DNA from: Heyndrickxia sp050281185
Lineage (GTDB): Bacteria > Bacillota > Bacilli > Bacillales > Bacillaceae_C
DNA: 64,000 nucleotides
Assembly: GCF_050281185.1 (NCBI RefSeq)
Contig: NZ_JBNNWS010000006.1
Coordinates: 215,116-279,115, forward strand
Direction: 5' to 3'
Under the pieces are notes generated by a model, which did no database searches, was not told the origin of the DNA, and saw nothing but the letters and a program-made list of their open reading frames with translations. Both the position numbers and the translations under genes were made by a program. Shown one piece after another: positions 53,754-61,332 of this stretch (within the stretch, counting starts at the first letter, position 1; the number at the start of each line of letters is the position of its first letter).

Positions 53754-54820
53754 ATTAACGCCTCCATTTTATTAATCATATTTTTAGCTTTAAGGGTGAT
53801 TTCGTAGTATTCAGTAGCTTTCCTGTATTCCTGATTTTGAAGATAAAACCTTGCGAAAATTTGGGCATATTCTTCAACGTCTAACCATAAGTTTTCATTT
53901 TGAAAGTAAGAAATTCCTTCTTTAAATGTTTTCTCAAACTCTTCGGTTCCAAGATGAATGGCATGTAAAAGTTTGAGTTTCATCTGGTATTCATTATTTC
54001 CTAATTCTTCAGCCAGTGCTTCGCCTTTTCTAAGCCATTCTTTAGCTAACTCAATCCTTCCTAATTTAAAATGTTCCCTTGTTAATAAAAACATCGTTTG
54101 AAGGAAATAGTCATGGTTTCCACTTTCGATGACATCGGTCAAATAACGAATGGCGGCTTCAGAGAGATCTTGTTCTGCATACATTAATCCTAAGTTATGA
54201 TTGACTAGAGCTAACGCTTGTTTATTACCAGCTTTTTGTGCTTTATCTCGTGCCTCATGGAACTCTTCTTCTGCTAGTGAAAACTGTTTCATATCAATAT
54301 AATTCAAAGCAAGCAGCATACTGCAATCACTTTGGCGCAAACGATAGTTATCATGTTTTTGAAAGATCTTTAATGCACGTTGAGTATAGTTGATCGACAT
54401 GAGGCTTTCTTTAATTTGATAATAGACTGACGCTATTTTGTAGTGAAATTCAGCCTGTTCAGCAGGAGGTATTTGATCAAGATGCTTTTCCGCTAAGTAA
54501 TAGGATTCAAGAGCATCCTCATATTTTTTTAAATTATAGGAATGTATACCCTTAAAAAATTGATAATAAAAAGTTGAACTTTCGTCTGAAAAACTTCCGA
54601 TTTTTTCAATGATCGTATTTGCTTGAGAGTAGTTCTTTTGAAGAAAGTAATACCTTGCTGATAAAAATACATATTTTTTGCTTTGAGATAACTCTTTGTC
54701 ATCTTCGAAAACGGTTTCAATTTCTTGCTTTAGTTCTTTTGCCTGCTTGATATTACGATGTGTAATCAAAGTTTCCCACTTCTCTAATACCTCGTATGTT
54801 TTTTCAGATGTAAGCAACAA
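53750..54820 (-). CDS. rap: Rap family aspartyl-phosphate phosphatase / regulator (TPR)
   Basis: 356 residues from TTG 54820, which has AAGGAG 6 bases upstream. The N-terminal helical bundle (EVLEKWETLITHRNIKQA) is followed by about six TPR units (FHYKIASVYYQIKESLMSIN, ALVNHNLGLMYAEQDLSEAA). This is the Rap/NprR/PlcR-like (RRNPP) architecture. Raps dephosphorylate Spo0F or block response regulators such as ComA. The target here is unknown. A longer frame up to 54946 has no site and includes part of a different region. The phr gene follows with overlap; an orphan kinase gene lies convergent downstream. Confidence 0.88.
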   Translation of the reverse strand: MLLTSEKTYEVLEKWETLITHRNIKQAKELKQEIETVFEDDKELSQSKKYVFLSARYYFLQKNYSQANTIIEKIGSFSDESSTFYYQFFKGIHSYNLKKYEDALESYYLAEKHLDQIPPAEQAEFHYKIASVYYQIKESLMSINYTQRALKIFQKHDNYRLRQSDCSMLLALNYIDMKQFSLAEEEFHEARDKAQKAGNKQALALVNHNLGLMYAEQDLSEAAIRYLTDVIESGNHDYFLQTMFLLTREHFKLGRIELAKEWLRKGEALAEELGNNEYQMKLKLLHAIHLGTEEFEKTFKEGISYFQNENLWLDVEEYAQIFARFYLQNQEYRKATEYYEITLKAKNMINKMEALI

Positions 54821-54948
54821 CCCCCACTCCTTTTTCGTATTCACATATCTACCTAATATTGTAATCGAATAATATTGAAATGTGTATTGAGAAAATTGGG
54901 AAAATTTTATCAAATTAAAAGGGGTTATGAGTATGAATTTTCTCAAGT

Positions 54949-54977
54949 TGGGACAAGGGACCAGACCCTCTGTCCCA
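54949..54977 (+). repeat. GGGAC element, single-hairpin copy
   Basis: GGGACAAGGGACCAGACCC and TCTGTCCC, equal to the second half of the full element. It abuts the stop codon of the minus-strand SRPBCC-PDZ gene. Confidence 0.8.
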
Positions 54978-55673
54978 TCAATGCTGTAGTTTGGTGCCGT
55001 ATGGGATGGTTGTTATGTTAATGGTGCAGTGGTGATTTTGGCGTTGTATGTCTAAGGTGATTTCTTTATCAGGTCCCATTTGTGTAATTTGAGTTTCAAA
55101 GTCATCATAATTGTGAATGGTTTGACCGTTTAAGGATTGGATGATATCACCAACTTGAATGATGCCATCTGCTGGGGTATGTGAGATAATCTTTACGACC
55201 TCAACCCCCGATTTAGATGGATGGGTTCTATGGAGTACGCCTATCCAGCTAGCCCAGAAGGTATGTCGAATATCGATATTTTTTTCAAGAACACTTTTAA
55301 AGTTTTTCATAAATTGATAGGTACCGAACATCATATTTTCCATTTCCATAATACCGATGTCATCTGACCATAATCCAGTGTATTCTATTGATACTAAGCT
55401 TCCTCCATCTTGTGGTGTAATCGTCCAAATGGTTAACCCCTTATCTGACCCTTCAATAACTAATTTTTCATTTTCTTTTATTTCAGTTATTATCCCGCTA
55501 TATGTAACACCCCAGCCGTAATCTAAATCAATTTTTCCGCCGATTGCTAGGTTGATTTCACATTGTTTGGTCTCCCATTTATTTCGTTGACTAGGAACGG
55601 TAAGAGCTTTCCAAACCTTTTCTACTGGAACATTAATGAAAATATCTTTTTTTGCTGAATGATAAGTTGTCAT
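54978..55673 (-). CDS. SRPBCC (AHSA1-like) protein with C-terminal PDZ domain
   Basis: 231 residues. The first 140 form an AHSA1/START-like domain: DIFINVPVEKVWKALTVPSQ, then NKWETKQCEINLAIGGKIDL and the long C-terminal helix MMFGTYQFMKNFKSVLEK. Residues about 155-225 are a PDZ domain: VVKIISHTPADGIIQVGDII with LNGQTIHNYDDFETQI. SRPBCC proteins of this type usually end after the helix; the added PDZ is unusual. It overlaps the ArsR gene by 4 bp, a common ArsR-SRPBCC pairing, and is presumably repressed by it. Ligand unknown. Confidence 0.82.
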   Translation of the reverse strand: MTTYHSAKKDIFINVPVEKVWKALTVPSQRNKWETKQCEINLAIGGKIDLDYGWGVTYSGIITEIKENEKLVIEGSDKGLTIWTITPQDGGSLVSIEYTGLWSDDIGIMEMENMMFGTYQFMKNFKSVLEKNIDIRHTFWASWIGVLHRTHPSKSGVEVVKIISHTPADGIIQVGDIIQSLNGQTIHNYDDFETQITQMGPDKEITLDIQRQNHHCTINITTIPYGTKLQH

Positions 55674-55984
55674 CTATGATCGTCCTCTTCCAAAAAATTT
55701 TTTAAGTTCATTAGCTTCTGTTCTAAAATAATTCCTAATTCCTGTTGTAATTGTTTAAAGTGCAAATGAAACACACTCTCATTTAATTTGTAATAGCAGA
55801 ATTTTCCCTCCCGTCTCTCTTCAAGTAAATTTTCTTCCAATAGGATACTTAGATGCTTTTTTATTGCAGGCTGTGAAATAGAAAATGAATGAACGATTTC
55901 CGATTGGTTGTATTCTCTTTGAGAAGTCATAAGTAAAATCTTTCGTCTGATAGGATCTGCAATAGCACGATAGATGTCAGTCAT
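55670..55984 (-). CDS. ArsR/SmtB family transcriptional regulator
   Basis: 104 residues from ATG 55984 (GGAGGAAAGT upstream; ATG 55996 overlaps that site). Winged helix: IYRAIADPIRRKILLMT, IVHSFSISQPAIKKHLSILL and the wing LEERREGKFCYYKL. It lacks the CxC of metal sensors, as is normal for the ArsR proteins paired with SRPBCC partners. A perfect palindrome lies directly upstream and is the expected autoregulatory operator. Confidence 0.9.
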   Translation of the reverse strand: MTDIYRAIADPIRRKILLMTSQREYNQSEIVHSFSISQPAIKKHLSILLEENLLEERREGKFCYYKLNESVFHLHFKQLQQELGIILEQKLMNLKNFLEEDDHR

Positions 55985-55997
55985 ACTTTCCTCCATT

Positions 55998-56017
55998 TAT
56001 ATAACCTTTTGGTTATA
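55998..56017. promoter_or_regulatory. Operator palindrome for the ArsR-type regulator
   Basis: ATATAACCTTTTGGTTATAT, perfect 8 bp arms around TTTT, 14 bp before the ArsR start codon. The position and symmetry are typical of an ArsR autoregulatory site. Confidence 0.7.
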
Positions 56018-56197
56018 TGATGAGTTTATCAGAATACACATTTTTAAGTCAAGTGATGATTTTCAGATATCAATCAGTGCAAATAAGATTACTTTTATAG
56101 ACCATACTATTGTTGTAGTTTCTTTTGATGAATTGAAATGTAAAGATGTTTAAATTATGGATTCTTTTTAACTAACCTCTCAATTTAGTTCCAGAAG

Positions 56198-56228
56198 AAA
56201 AGGTTCCAAAAATTAAGGAACCTTTTTT
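56198..56228. terminator. Terminator of the TetR gene
   Basis: AAGGTTCC AAAAATTAA GGAACCTT with T or A runs on both sides, just after the TetR stop codon region. Confidence 0.8.
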
Positions 56229-56242
56229 GCAGCTCGATTGCT

Positions 56243-56848
56243 TCAATTAACCGAAATAAATGTTGAATAAAGTTGTTCCAAAATCTCATCTGGAGAATAT
56301 CCACGTACATCTTTTTGGAAAAAATATGAATCACTGGTTAAAGCTAATAGCACCATATCGGCTTTGAAGACACTGTGTGACAGCTCATTTGATGCTATCT
56401 CGTTAAAAAGTTCGACCAATATTTGATGCAATTCATTATATAGAGGGCTTCGGGCTCGAGATGTAAGTGGATTTGTTGATTTGGTTTCCTCGACTCCTGT
56501 AAGTAATTGTGCTTTCTTTTCTCGGAAACGAATAAAGATGCTTAGAACTTTTTTCAATCTTTGATCGGGGGGAACTGTCTCGTTTTCCTTCAAGTACACT
56601 TCAATATCTTCAAAAAATAGATCGACGCTTTCTTTAATTAAATCCAGACATAATTCACCTTTGTTTCGATAACGGCGATAGAGCGTTCCCGCACCGATCT
56701 GTGCTTCTGTGGCGATTTGATTCATGCTTACTTGTTCGACACCATATTGTTCAAATAGCCTGTGAGCTGTATTTAATATGAGCTGACGATTTTTAGCTGC
56801 ATCACGACGTTCGATGCGAGCGGGGGTTGGATTTTCTTCATTCACCAT
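56243..56848 (-). CDS. TetR family transcriptional regulator
   Basis: 201 residues. N-terminal helix-turn-helix: RQLILNTAHRLFEQYGVEQV, SMNQIATEAQIGAGTLYRRY and RNKGELCLDLI. The C-terminal ligand-binding part is helical and unassigned. It is transcribed away from the isochorismatase-MFS operon. A perfect 20 bp palindrome overlapping the divergent promoter is its probable operator, so it likely represses both directions until an inducer binds. GGGAGTGAC precedes the ATG. Confidence 0.92.
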   Translation of the reverse strand: MVNEENPTPARIERRDAAKNRQLILNTAHRLFEQYGVEQVSMNQIATEAQIGAGTLYRRYRNKGELCLDLIKESVDLFFEDIEVYLKENETVPPDQRLKKVLSIFIRFREKKAQLLTGVEETKSTNPLTSRARSPLYNELHQILVELFNEIASNELSHSVFKADMVLLALTSDSYFFQKDVRGYSPDEILEQLYSTFISVN

Positions 56849-56873
56849 ATTGTCACTCCCTATAACGATAATC

Positions 56874-56925
56874 TTGACAAACGGAGAATTCTCCGTTTAA
56901 TATGAAAGAGGAGAGTTCTCCGTTT
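56874..56925 (+). promoter_or_regulatory. SigA-type promoter with TetR operator
   Basis: TTGACA (56874-56879) and TAATAT (56898-56903) are 18 bp apart. The spacer is almost entirely the perfect palindrome AAACGGAGAATTCTCCGTTT (56879-56898). A second, imperfect half (GAGAGTTCTCCGTTTAA) lies at 56911-56927 around the expected transcription start. Binding here would block RNA polymerase directly. Confidence 0.8.
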
Positions 56926-56958
56926 AATTTTAATCCAAAAAGGAGGAATTTACAACGT

Positions 56959-57528
56959 ATGCAAAATCAACATAATAAAACTGCATTGTTAGTAATGGAC
57001 CTACAAAATGGTATTGTTTCCCGTTACGGAGAAAATAAAGAAGTTTTTCAACCCTTTCAAAAAGCTATTGAAGCTGCACGTCTAAACAATATTCCAGTTA
57101 TCTTTGTCAGGGTGGGCTTTAGCGAAGGGTATCCAGAGATTAGCCCAAAAAACAAAGGATTTTCAGCTATATCTAAACATGGTGGAATGACTTTATCCGA
57201 TGAATCAACACAAATTCATGAATCTGTACAGCCTAAACCCAATGAACCAGTTGTGACTAAATATCGCTTTAGCGCTTTCGCCGGTAGTAATCTTGAAGTG
57301 ATCCTTCGCTCGCAACAAATCGATACTCTTGTTCTTAGCGGGATTTCTACAAGTGGTGTTGTTTTATCTACATTGCGGGAAGCTGCGGATAAAGATTTTT
57401 CCCTTACGGTGCTTTCGGACGCATGTCTTGATGCTGATCCAGAAGTTCACCGCGTTCTTATGGAAAAGGTATTTCCTCGTCAAGCAAATATGCAAACCGT
57501 TGACGATTGGATTAGCACTTTGAATTGA
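56959..57528 (+). CDS. Isochorismatase family cysteine hydrolase
   Basis: 189 residues from ATG 56959 (AGGAGG at 56941-56946). The frame runs back to 56902, but that ATG lies in the promoter -10 box. ALLVMDLQNGIV carries the catalytic Asp, KYRFSAFAGSN the Lys, and LVLSGISTSGVVLSTLREA has Ser in the usual place of the catalytic Cys (the family pattern is G-x-x-T-x-x-C-V). That substitution may lower or change hydrolase activity. It is co-regulated with the MFS exporter by the TetR. Confidence 0.88.
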   Translation: MQNQHNKTALLVMDLQNGIVSRYGENKEVFQPFQKAIEAARLNNIPVIFVRVGFSEGYPEISPKNKGFSAISKHGGMTLSDESTQIHESVQPKPNEPVVTKYRFSAFAGSNLEVILRSQQIDTLVLSGISTSGVVLSTLREAADKDFSLTVLSDACLDADPEVHRVLMEKVFPRQANMQTVDDWISTLN

Positions 57529-57556
57529 TAATTTTAGAAAATAACGTGTCGTTAAC

Positions 57557-57594
57557 TACCAAGCGCCTCTTAATGTGGCGCTTGTTGGTTTTTA
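57557..57594 (+). terminator. Attenuating terminator between isochorismatase and MFS genes
   Basis: ACCAAGCGCC TCTTAATGT GGCGCTTGTTGGT followed by T5. It may end part of the transcripts before the transporter gene. Confidence 0.7.
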
Positions 57595-57619
57595 AACACG
57601 AAATAAAAAGGTGAATGGA

Positions 57620-58822
57620 ATGCCGATTTGGAAAAGAAATTTAATTGTATGCTGGTTTGGGATGTTTGTTTCAAGTGTAGGGATGAGCCAGATCGCACCA
57701 GTATTACCGCTTTATATTAAGCATCTTGGTGTTCATAATACTGCTTTAATTACTCAATTTTCCGGATTAGCATTTGGAGCTACTTTTATTCTTTCAGCTG
57801 TTTTTTCACCGATTTGGGGAAGGGCAGCTGATAAATACGGACGAAAACTTATGCTGCTGCGAGCAAGTCTGGGGATGGGAATTGTAATCGGATGCATGGG
57901 GTTTGTACAAAATGTCTATGAACTGATTGGTTTAAGAGTATTGCAAGGTGTGATTACCGGATATTCTTCAGCCTGTACGGCTTTGATTGCGACTCAGACA
58001 GATAAAGAACATGCAGGATTTGCTCTAGGCACACTTTCAACTGCAAGTACGGCAGGTTCTTTGATCGGTCCGATGATCGGTGGTTTTTTGGAAGAGAGCT
58101 TTGGATTACAAAATGTATTTTTCATAACAGGTGCCTTGTTGATGATTTCATTTATTACTACTGCTTTATTTGTAAAGGAATCCTTTACTCGCAAAGATAA
58201 GAAAGTGCTTCCTATGAAGGAAATTTGGAATCAGGTTCCAGAAAAAAGTTTAACGATTACATCGTTTGTCACTTTTTTTGTCTTAACTTTAGCCCTTTAT
58301 ACAATAGAACCAATCATGACGGTCTATATTACACAATTAACAGAAAACTCTAGCCATATTTCTTTGTTATCTGGAATGGCATTTTCAGCTTCTGGACTTG
58401 CGAGTATCATTGCAGCGCCAAGGCTTGGAAAATGGTCTGATAGATTTGGTGTACAAAAAGTAATATTATTCGCCCTCATATTTGCAGGTCTTTTATTCAT
58501 CCCGCAAGCTTTTGTAAAAAATCCTTGGCAGTTGATGATGTTAAGATTTTTATTAGGATTAGTATCAGCAGGTCTCATTCCTTCTGTTAATACTTTGCTT
58601 AAAAAAATTACACCAGATTACCTTACGGGTACAGTGTTTGGCTTTACCATGTCTGCAGGTTATTTAGGGGTTTTTGGAGGTTCAGTATTAGGTGGACAAA
58701 TGGCGGCCTACTATGGAATGAGATCTGTGTTTTTTATTACGAGTGCCTTACTACTAATAAATGCAGTGTGGGTTTATTTTAAAATCTATAAAAAAATGAA
58801 TCTTAAAGAAAATGCGATGTAA
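57620..58822 (+). CDS. MFS drug efflux transporter (MdtG/YfmO-like)
   Basis: 400 residues, 12 membrane helices. GMFVSSVGMSQIAPVLPLYI in helix 1, GRAADKYGRKLMLL as motif A, and GLRVLQGVITGYSSA as motif B/C region mark the DHA1 group of drug:H+ antiporters. ATG 57620 is supported by AAGGTG at 57608-57613; GTG 57611 overlaps the site. Controlled with the upstream hydrolase by the TetR, so its cargo may be related to the inducer of that repressor. Strong terminator downstream. Confidence 0.9.
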   Translation: MPIWKRNLIVCWFGMFVSSVGMSQIAPVLPLYIKHLGVHNTALITQFSGLAFGATFILSAVFSPIWGRAADKYGRKLMLLRASLGMGIVIGCMGFVQNVYELIGLRVLQGVITGYSSACTALIATQTDKEHAGFALGTLSTASTAGSLIGPMIGGFLEESFGLQNVFFITGALLMISFITTALFVKESFTRKDKKVLPMKEIWNQVPEKSLTITSFVTFFVLTLALYTIEPIMTVYITQLTENSSHISLLSGMAFSASGLASIIAAPRLGKWSDRFGVQKVILFALIFAGLLFIPQAFVKNPWQLMMLRFLLGLVSAGLIPSVNTLLKKITPDYLTGTVFGFTMSAGYLGVFGGSVLGGQMAAYYGMRSVFFITSALLLINAVWVYFKIYKKMNLKENAM

Positions 58823-58885
58823 AATGAATGTTAAAAAGCAATGAACTTATTTAAATATATATAAGGACAGTTAGTTGCTGTAACA

Positions 58886-58936
58886 AAAAGCCTATATCCT
58901 GGATTACTTAGTAATCCAGGATATAGGCTTTTTTTA
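58886..58936. terminator. Strong terminator after the MFS gene
   Basis: AAAAGCCTATATCCTGG and its exact complement form a stem of about 22 bp around TTA, followed by T7. Confidence 0.9.
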
Positions 58937-59069
58937 ATACTTTCCTTATTAAACCAATAAACAAATTACAAACAAAATAATGAATTAAATAGCAAAGGAT
59001 TGAGAAGTATAAATTTATGTGCTTTGAAGAAAGGTGGCACGAATTATGAATTTAATTAGGAGGATTACA

Positions 59070-59582
59070 ATGGGAATTTTAAGTGGAAATCCAACAGATG
59101 AACCGATGCACTATGGAGAAGTTTTTGGAACATGGTCGTTTCTTACAACGGTTAAAGGATTAATTGCAGGTTATCAAACTCACCTAAATCATACAGGTGA
59201 TGAAGACCTAAAAAAATTGCTTGAGGAAGCTATTCAGGGTGGACAACAAGAAATCAAACAGATTGAAACTTTATTAAAAGAAAATGGAATTAGTTTACCT
59301 CCAACACCTCCTGAGCGACCTAAAGCTTGCTTAGAGGACATACCTACTGGAGCACGTTTTCAGGACCCAGAAATAGCAGCTGCTCTTTCAATGAATATTG
59401 CAGCAGGATTAGTAGCGTGTAGTGGAATTATGGGACAATCAATTCGTGAAGATATCGCTATGATGTTCGGACAATTTCATATTCAAAAGGCAACACTTGG
59501 GGCTAAAGTTCTACGACTAAATAAAGAAAAAGGATGGCTAATTCCACCGCCATTACACCATTATAAAGCTGAAGATTGTTAG
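59070..59582 (+). CDS. DUF3231 family protein
   Basis: 170 residues from ATG 59070 (TAGGAGGATT upstream; the frame opens at 59034). All-helical, with DEPMHYGEVFGTWSFLTTVK, LEEAIQGGQQEIKQIETLL and ALSMNIAAGLVACSGIMG. This is half the length of the usual two-domain DUF3231 proteins of Bacillus, which are ferritin-like in outline and are found with spore-coat (CotF-like) proteins. Function not established. Confidence 0.82.
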   Translation: MGILSGNPTDEPMHYGEVFGTWSFLTTVKGLIAGYQTHLNHTGDEDLKKLLEEAIQGGQQEIKQIETLLKENGISLPPTPPERPKACLEDIPTGARFQDPEIAAALSMNIAAGLVACSGIMGQSIREDIAMMFGQFHIQKATLGAKVLRLNKEKGWLIPPPLHHYKAEDC

Positions 59583-59601
59583 TTAATTTAAAATTAGTTC
59601 A

Positions 59602-59636
59602 AGGAGAGCAGAACTTTTAATCTGCTCCCTTTTCTC
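59602..59636 (+). terminator. Terminator of the DUF3231 gene
   Basis: GGAG.AGCAGA and TCTGCTCC pair around ACTTTTAA, followed by CTTTTC. Confidence 0.65.
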
Positions 59637-59686
59637 TCTTAAAGTAATCTGCTTCATTCGTTGAAGAAGCAAATACTATATTGTTT

Positions 59687-59940
59687 TTATTTGTTCGCCA
59701 ATTTTCCAAGTAAAATCGCATTGTCTTTTTTTAGTTTTTTATTTTCTTCATTTAATTCAGCTATCCTTCTTTTTAACGACTCAATCAACTTATCCTTTGA
59801 GCTTTCACTAAAAGTTTGTTTTTTAGTGATAACCTTTAACTTCTGATTTTGTTGTTTTATCGCTTCATCAATTGGTTTTATAAGCTCTTCTCGATAAGAA
59901 TACAAGAAAGTTTTGCTAACATTCGCCTTGTAACCATTAC
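59687..59940 (-). pseudogene. Remnant of a Tn554 TnpC-like (DUF6262) gene
   Basis: The minus strand reads NGYKANVSKTFLYSYREELI, then a lysine-rich coiled coil (KLIESLKRRIAELNEENKKL) and a normal stop. This is the C-terminal two-thirds of the small Tn554-type accessory protein (ANVSKTFLY is its DNA-binding hallmark). There is no start codon at the proper place; at about 59940 the sequence changes to the frame of an integrase-like gene. It is a deletion product. Confidence 0.5.
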
Positions 59941-60192
59941 ATTTCGATAAACAACAGGATTATCTTTAATCCTTCCACTGGCTTTAAGCCAAAGAAATAA
60001 AGAACTTACCCTATCTATAATCGCATTAAGGGTTGTAACTTTGAAGTCGTCATCCTCGTAATCAAAATCTATTAACTCAACATTTTCATAAAATCTATAC
60101 GGATTCTTTAACCACAATTTGTATGTTGTTAAGATACCAGGTTGACCGTCAAGATCAAGGATTTGTAATCCCTTAATCTTTAGATACACCAT
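59930..60192 (-). pseudogene. N-terminal fragment of a tyrosine integrase-like gene
   Basis: ATG 60192 begins MVYLKIKGLQILDLDGQP, then TYKLWLKNPYRFYENVELID and LFLWLKASGRIKDNPVVYR, resembling the N-terminal SAM-like domain of Tn554 TnpA/TnpB integrases. The catalytic domain is missing; the frame runs for a few codons into the TnpC remnant (59878) and stops. The two fragments together suggest a Tn554-like element with its middle deleted. Confidence 0.45.
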
Positions 60193-60272
60193 GAAATACC
60201 ATAGGTTATAGCAGTAAGACTAACCATTGCTTTTTAACTCTTATATTACTGAGTTGCTACTATATCTACGAA

Positions 60273-61319
60273 TTATTTAATCTTTCCAATAAAATTCAGT
60301 CTTTCGACTGGTTTGCTATCCATGCTGCCGCTGAGAATGGATTGAACATCTTTCAATGTATCCTTGATGCTAACTGATTCACCCTTCAAACCTGTAAATG
60401 TCTCTGCAACATGAAATGGTTGGGTAAGATAAGCTTCTAAACGTTCACCTCTATTGTATGTTTCTAATTCAGCAGCAGGAATGCTGCCTAGTCCTTTGAC
60501 ATTCACTAAGGAACGTAATTCACGATATCTTCGTAAAAGTTTTTGGGCACGTTGTTGAACAGATAAATGATTATCATCAAGATATATTCCTTCTAAGACA
60601 GAAGATGTTGAATAAATCGGATTGACAGCAGGGAACTTATGTCTTGCAACGAGGTCCGCATCAAAATGCCATAAGGTTTCAAGTGGACCATAAGGGATAT
60701 TCTCATCAACCACTTCACCTTTTAAATCAACCAAAAAAGTTGTTACATTATGAATACCACTATTTTGTAATTGTTCTTGAAGATCATATATTTTACCCGT
60801 CAAGACATGTTCACGATCGGTTGAAAAAATGATTTCTTTATCACTATTGATCCCTTTTATTATGTTGTATGTTTCATCAATTGAATACGAAATCATATCG
60901 ACATCATTTAGAATATCCTTTAATTCTGGATATTCTCCATCAGGTTTAAGCAATATTGTCAAATAACCTTCCTTTTTAAGGTTGTGGAATAATTCAGCAA
61001 GAATCACCAATTGCCCCATTCCTGGCCGCGCCACTAAACCAACCGTTCCCCCTTTAGCTATAGGGGCAAACAAATCGATCACCTTAATTTGTGTTTCGAT
61101 CATTTCAATTGTGTCATCTCTTAGGATCAACTCATCTAAGCTGCATTTCGCTAAAGAGGCAAGAGCCACAATTGTTCGGACCTCCGAACGTCCGACTGGA
61201 ATTTTTCCAGTACATAAATTTGAAACGGTAGCAGGCCGTAATCCAACTGAGCGTGCTGCACTTGTGAGGTTCGGAACCCTTTTTTTTAATAAAGAAACAT
61301 TAAGCCTTATATTTTCCAT
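60273..61319 (-). CDS. Helix-turn-helix protein with degenerate F1-ATPase beta-subunit-like domain
   Basis: 348 residues from ATG 61319 (AAAGGGTG upstream). Residues 1-68 look like an XRE-type HTH (SAARSVGLRPATVSNLCTGK, ALASLAKCSLDELIL). Residues 77 on align with AtpD: QIKVIDLFAPIAKGG (AtpD IKVVDLLAPYxKGG), FPAVNPIYSTSSVL (YPAVDPLASTSRxL), AQKLLRRYRELRSLVNVKGL ([20 protein letters not shown]), and YLTQPFHVAETFTGLKGESV (FLSQPFFVAEVFTGxPGKYV). The Walker A GGAGVGKT is changed to ARPGMGQL (Lys to Gln103, Thr to Leu104), and much of the AtpD centre is shortened. It cannot be a normal ATP synthase subunit. Operon with the hydrolase gene 13 bp before it. Role unknown; a DNA-binding sensor is a guess. 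Confidence 0.85.
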   Translation of the reverse strand: MENIRLNVSLLKKRVPNLTSAARSVGLRPATVSNLCTGKIPVGRSEVRTIVALASLAKCSLDELILRDDTIEMIETQIKVIDLFAPIAKGGTVGLVARPGMGQLVILAELFHNLKKEGYLTILLKPDGEYPELKDILNDVDMISYSIDETYNIIKGINSDKEIIFSTDREHVLTGKIYDLQEQLQNSGIHNVTTFLVDLKGEVVDENIPYGPLETLWHFDADLVARHKFPAVNPIYSTSSVLEGIYLDDNHLSVQQRAQKLLRRYRELRSLVNVKGLGSIPAAELETYNRGERLEAYLTQPFHVAETFTGLKGESVSIKDTLKDVQSILSGSMDSKPVERLNFIGKIK

Positions 61320-61332
61320 TGATAACACCCTT

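Noticed and set aside
26315..54977. The repeated GGGAC elements as a CRISPR array
   Set aside because: Copies are scattered over 28 kb, are not regularly spaced and have no cas genes nearby.
60273..61319. Reading this gene as an ordinary ATP synthase beta subunit
   Set aside because: The Walker A Lys/Thr are lost, it is about 120 residues too short, it has an HTH domain in front and no other atp genes nearby.
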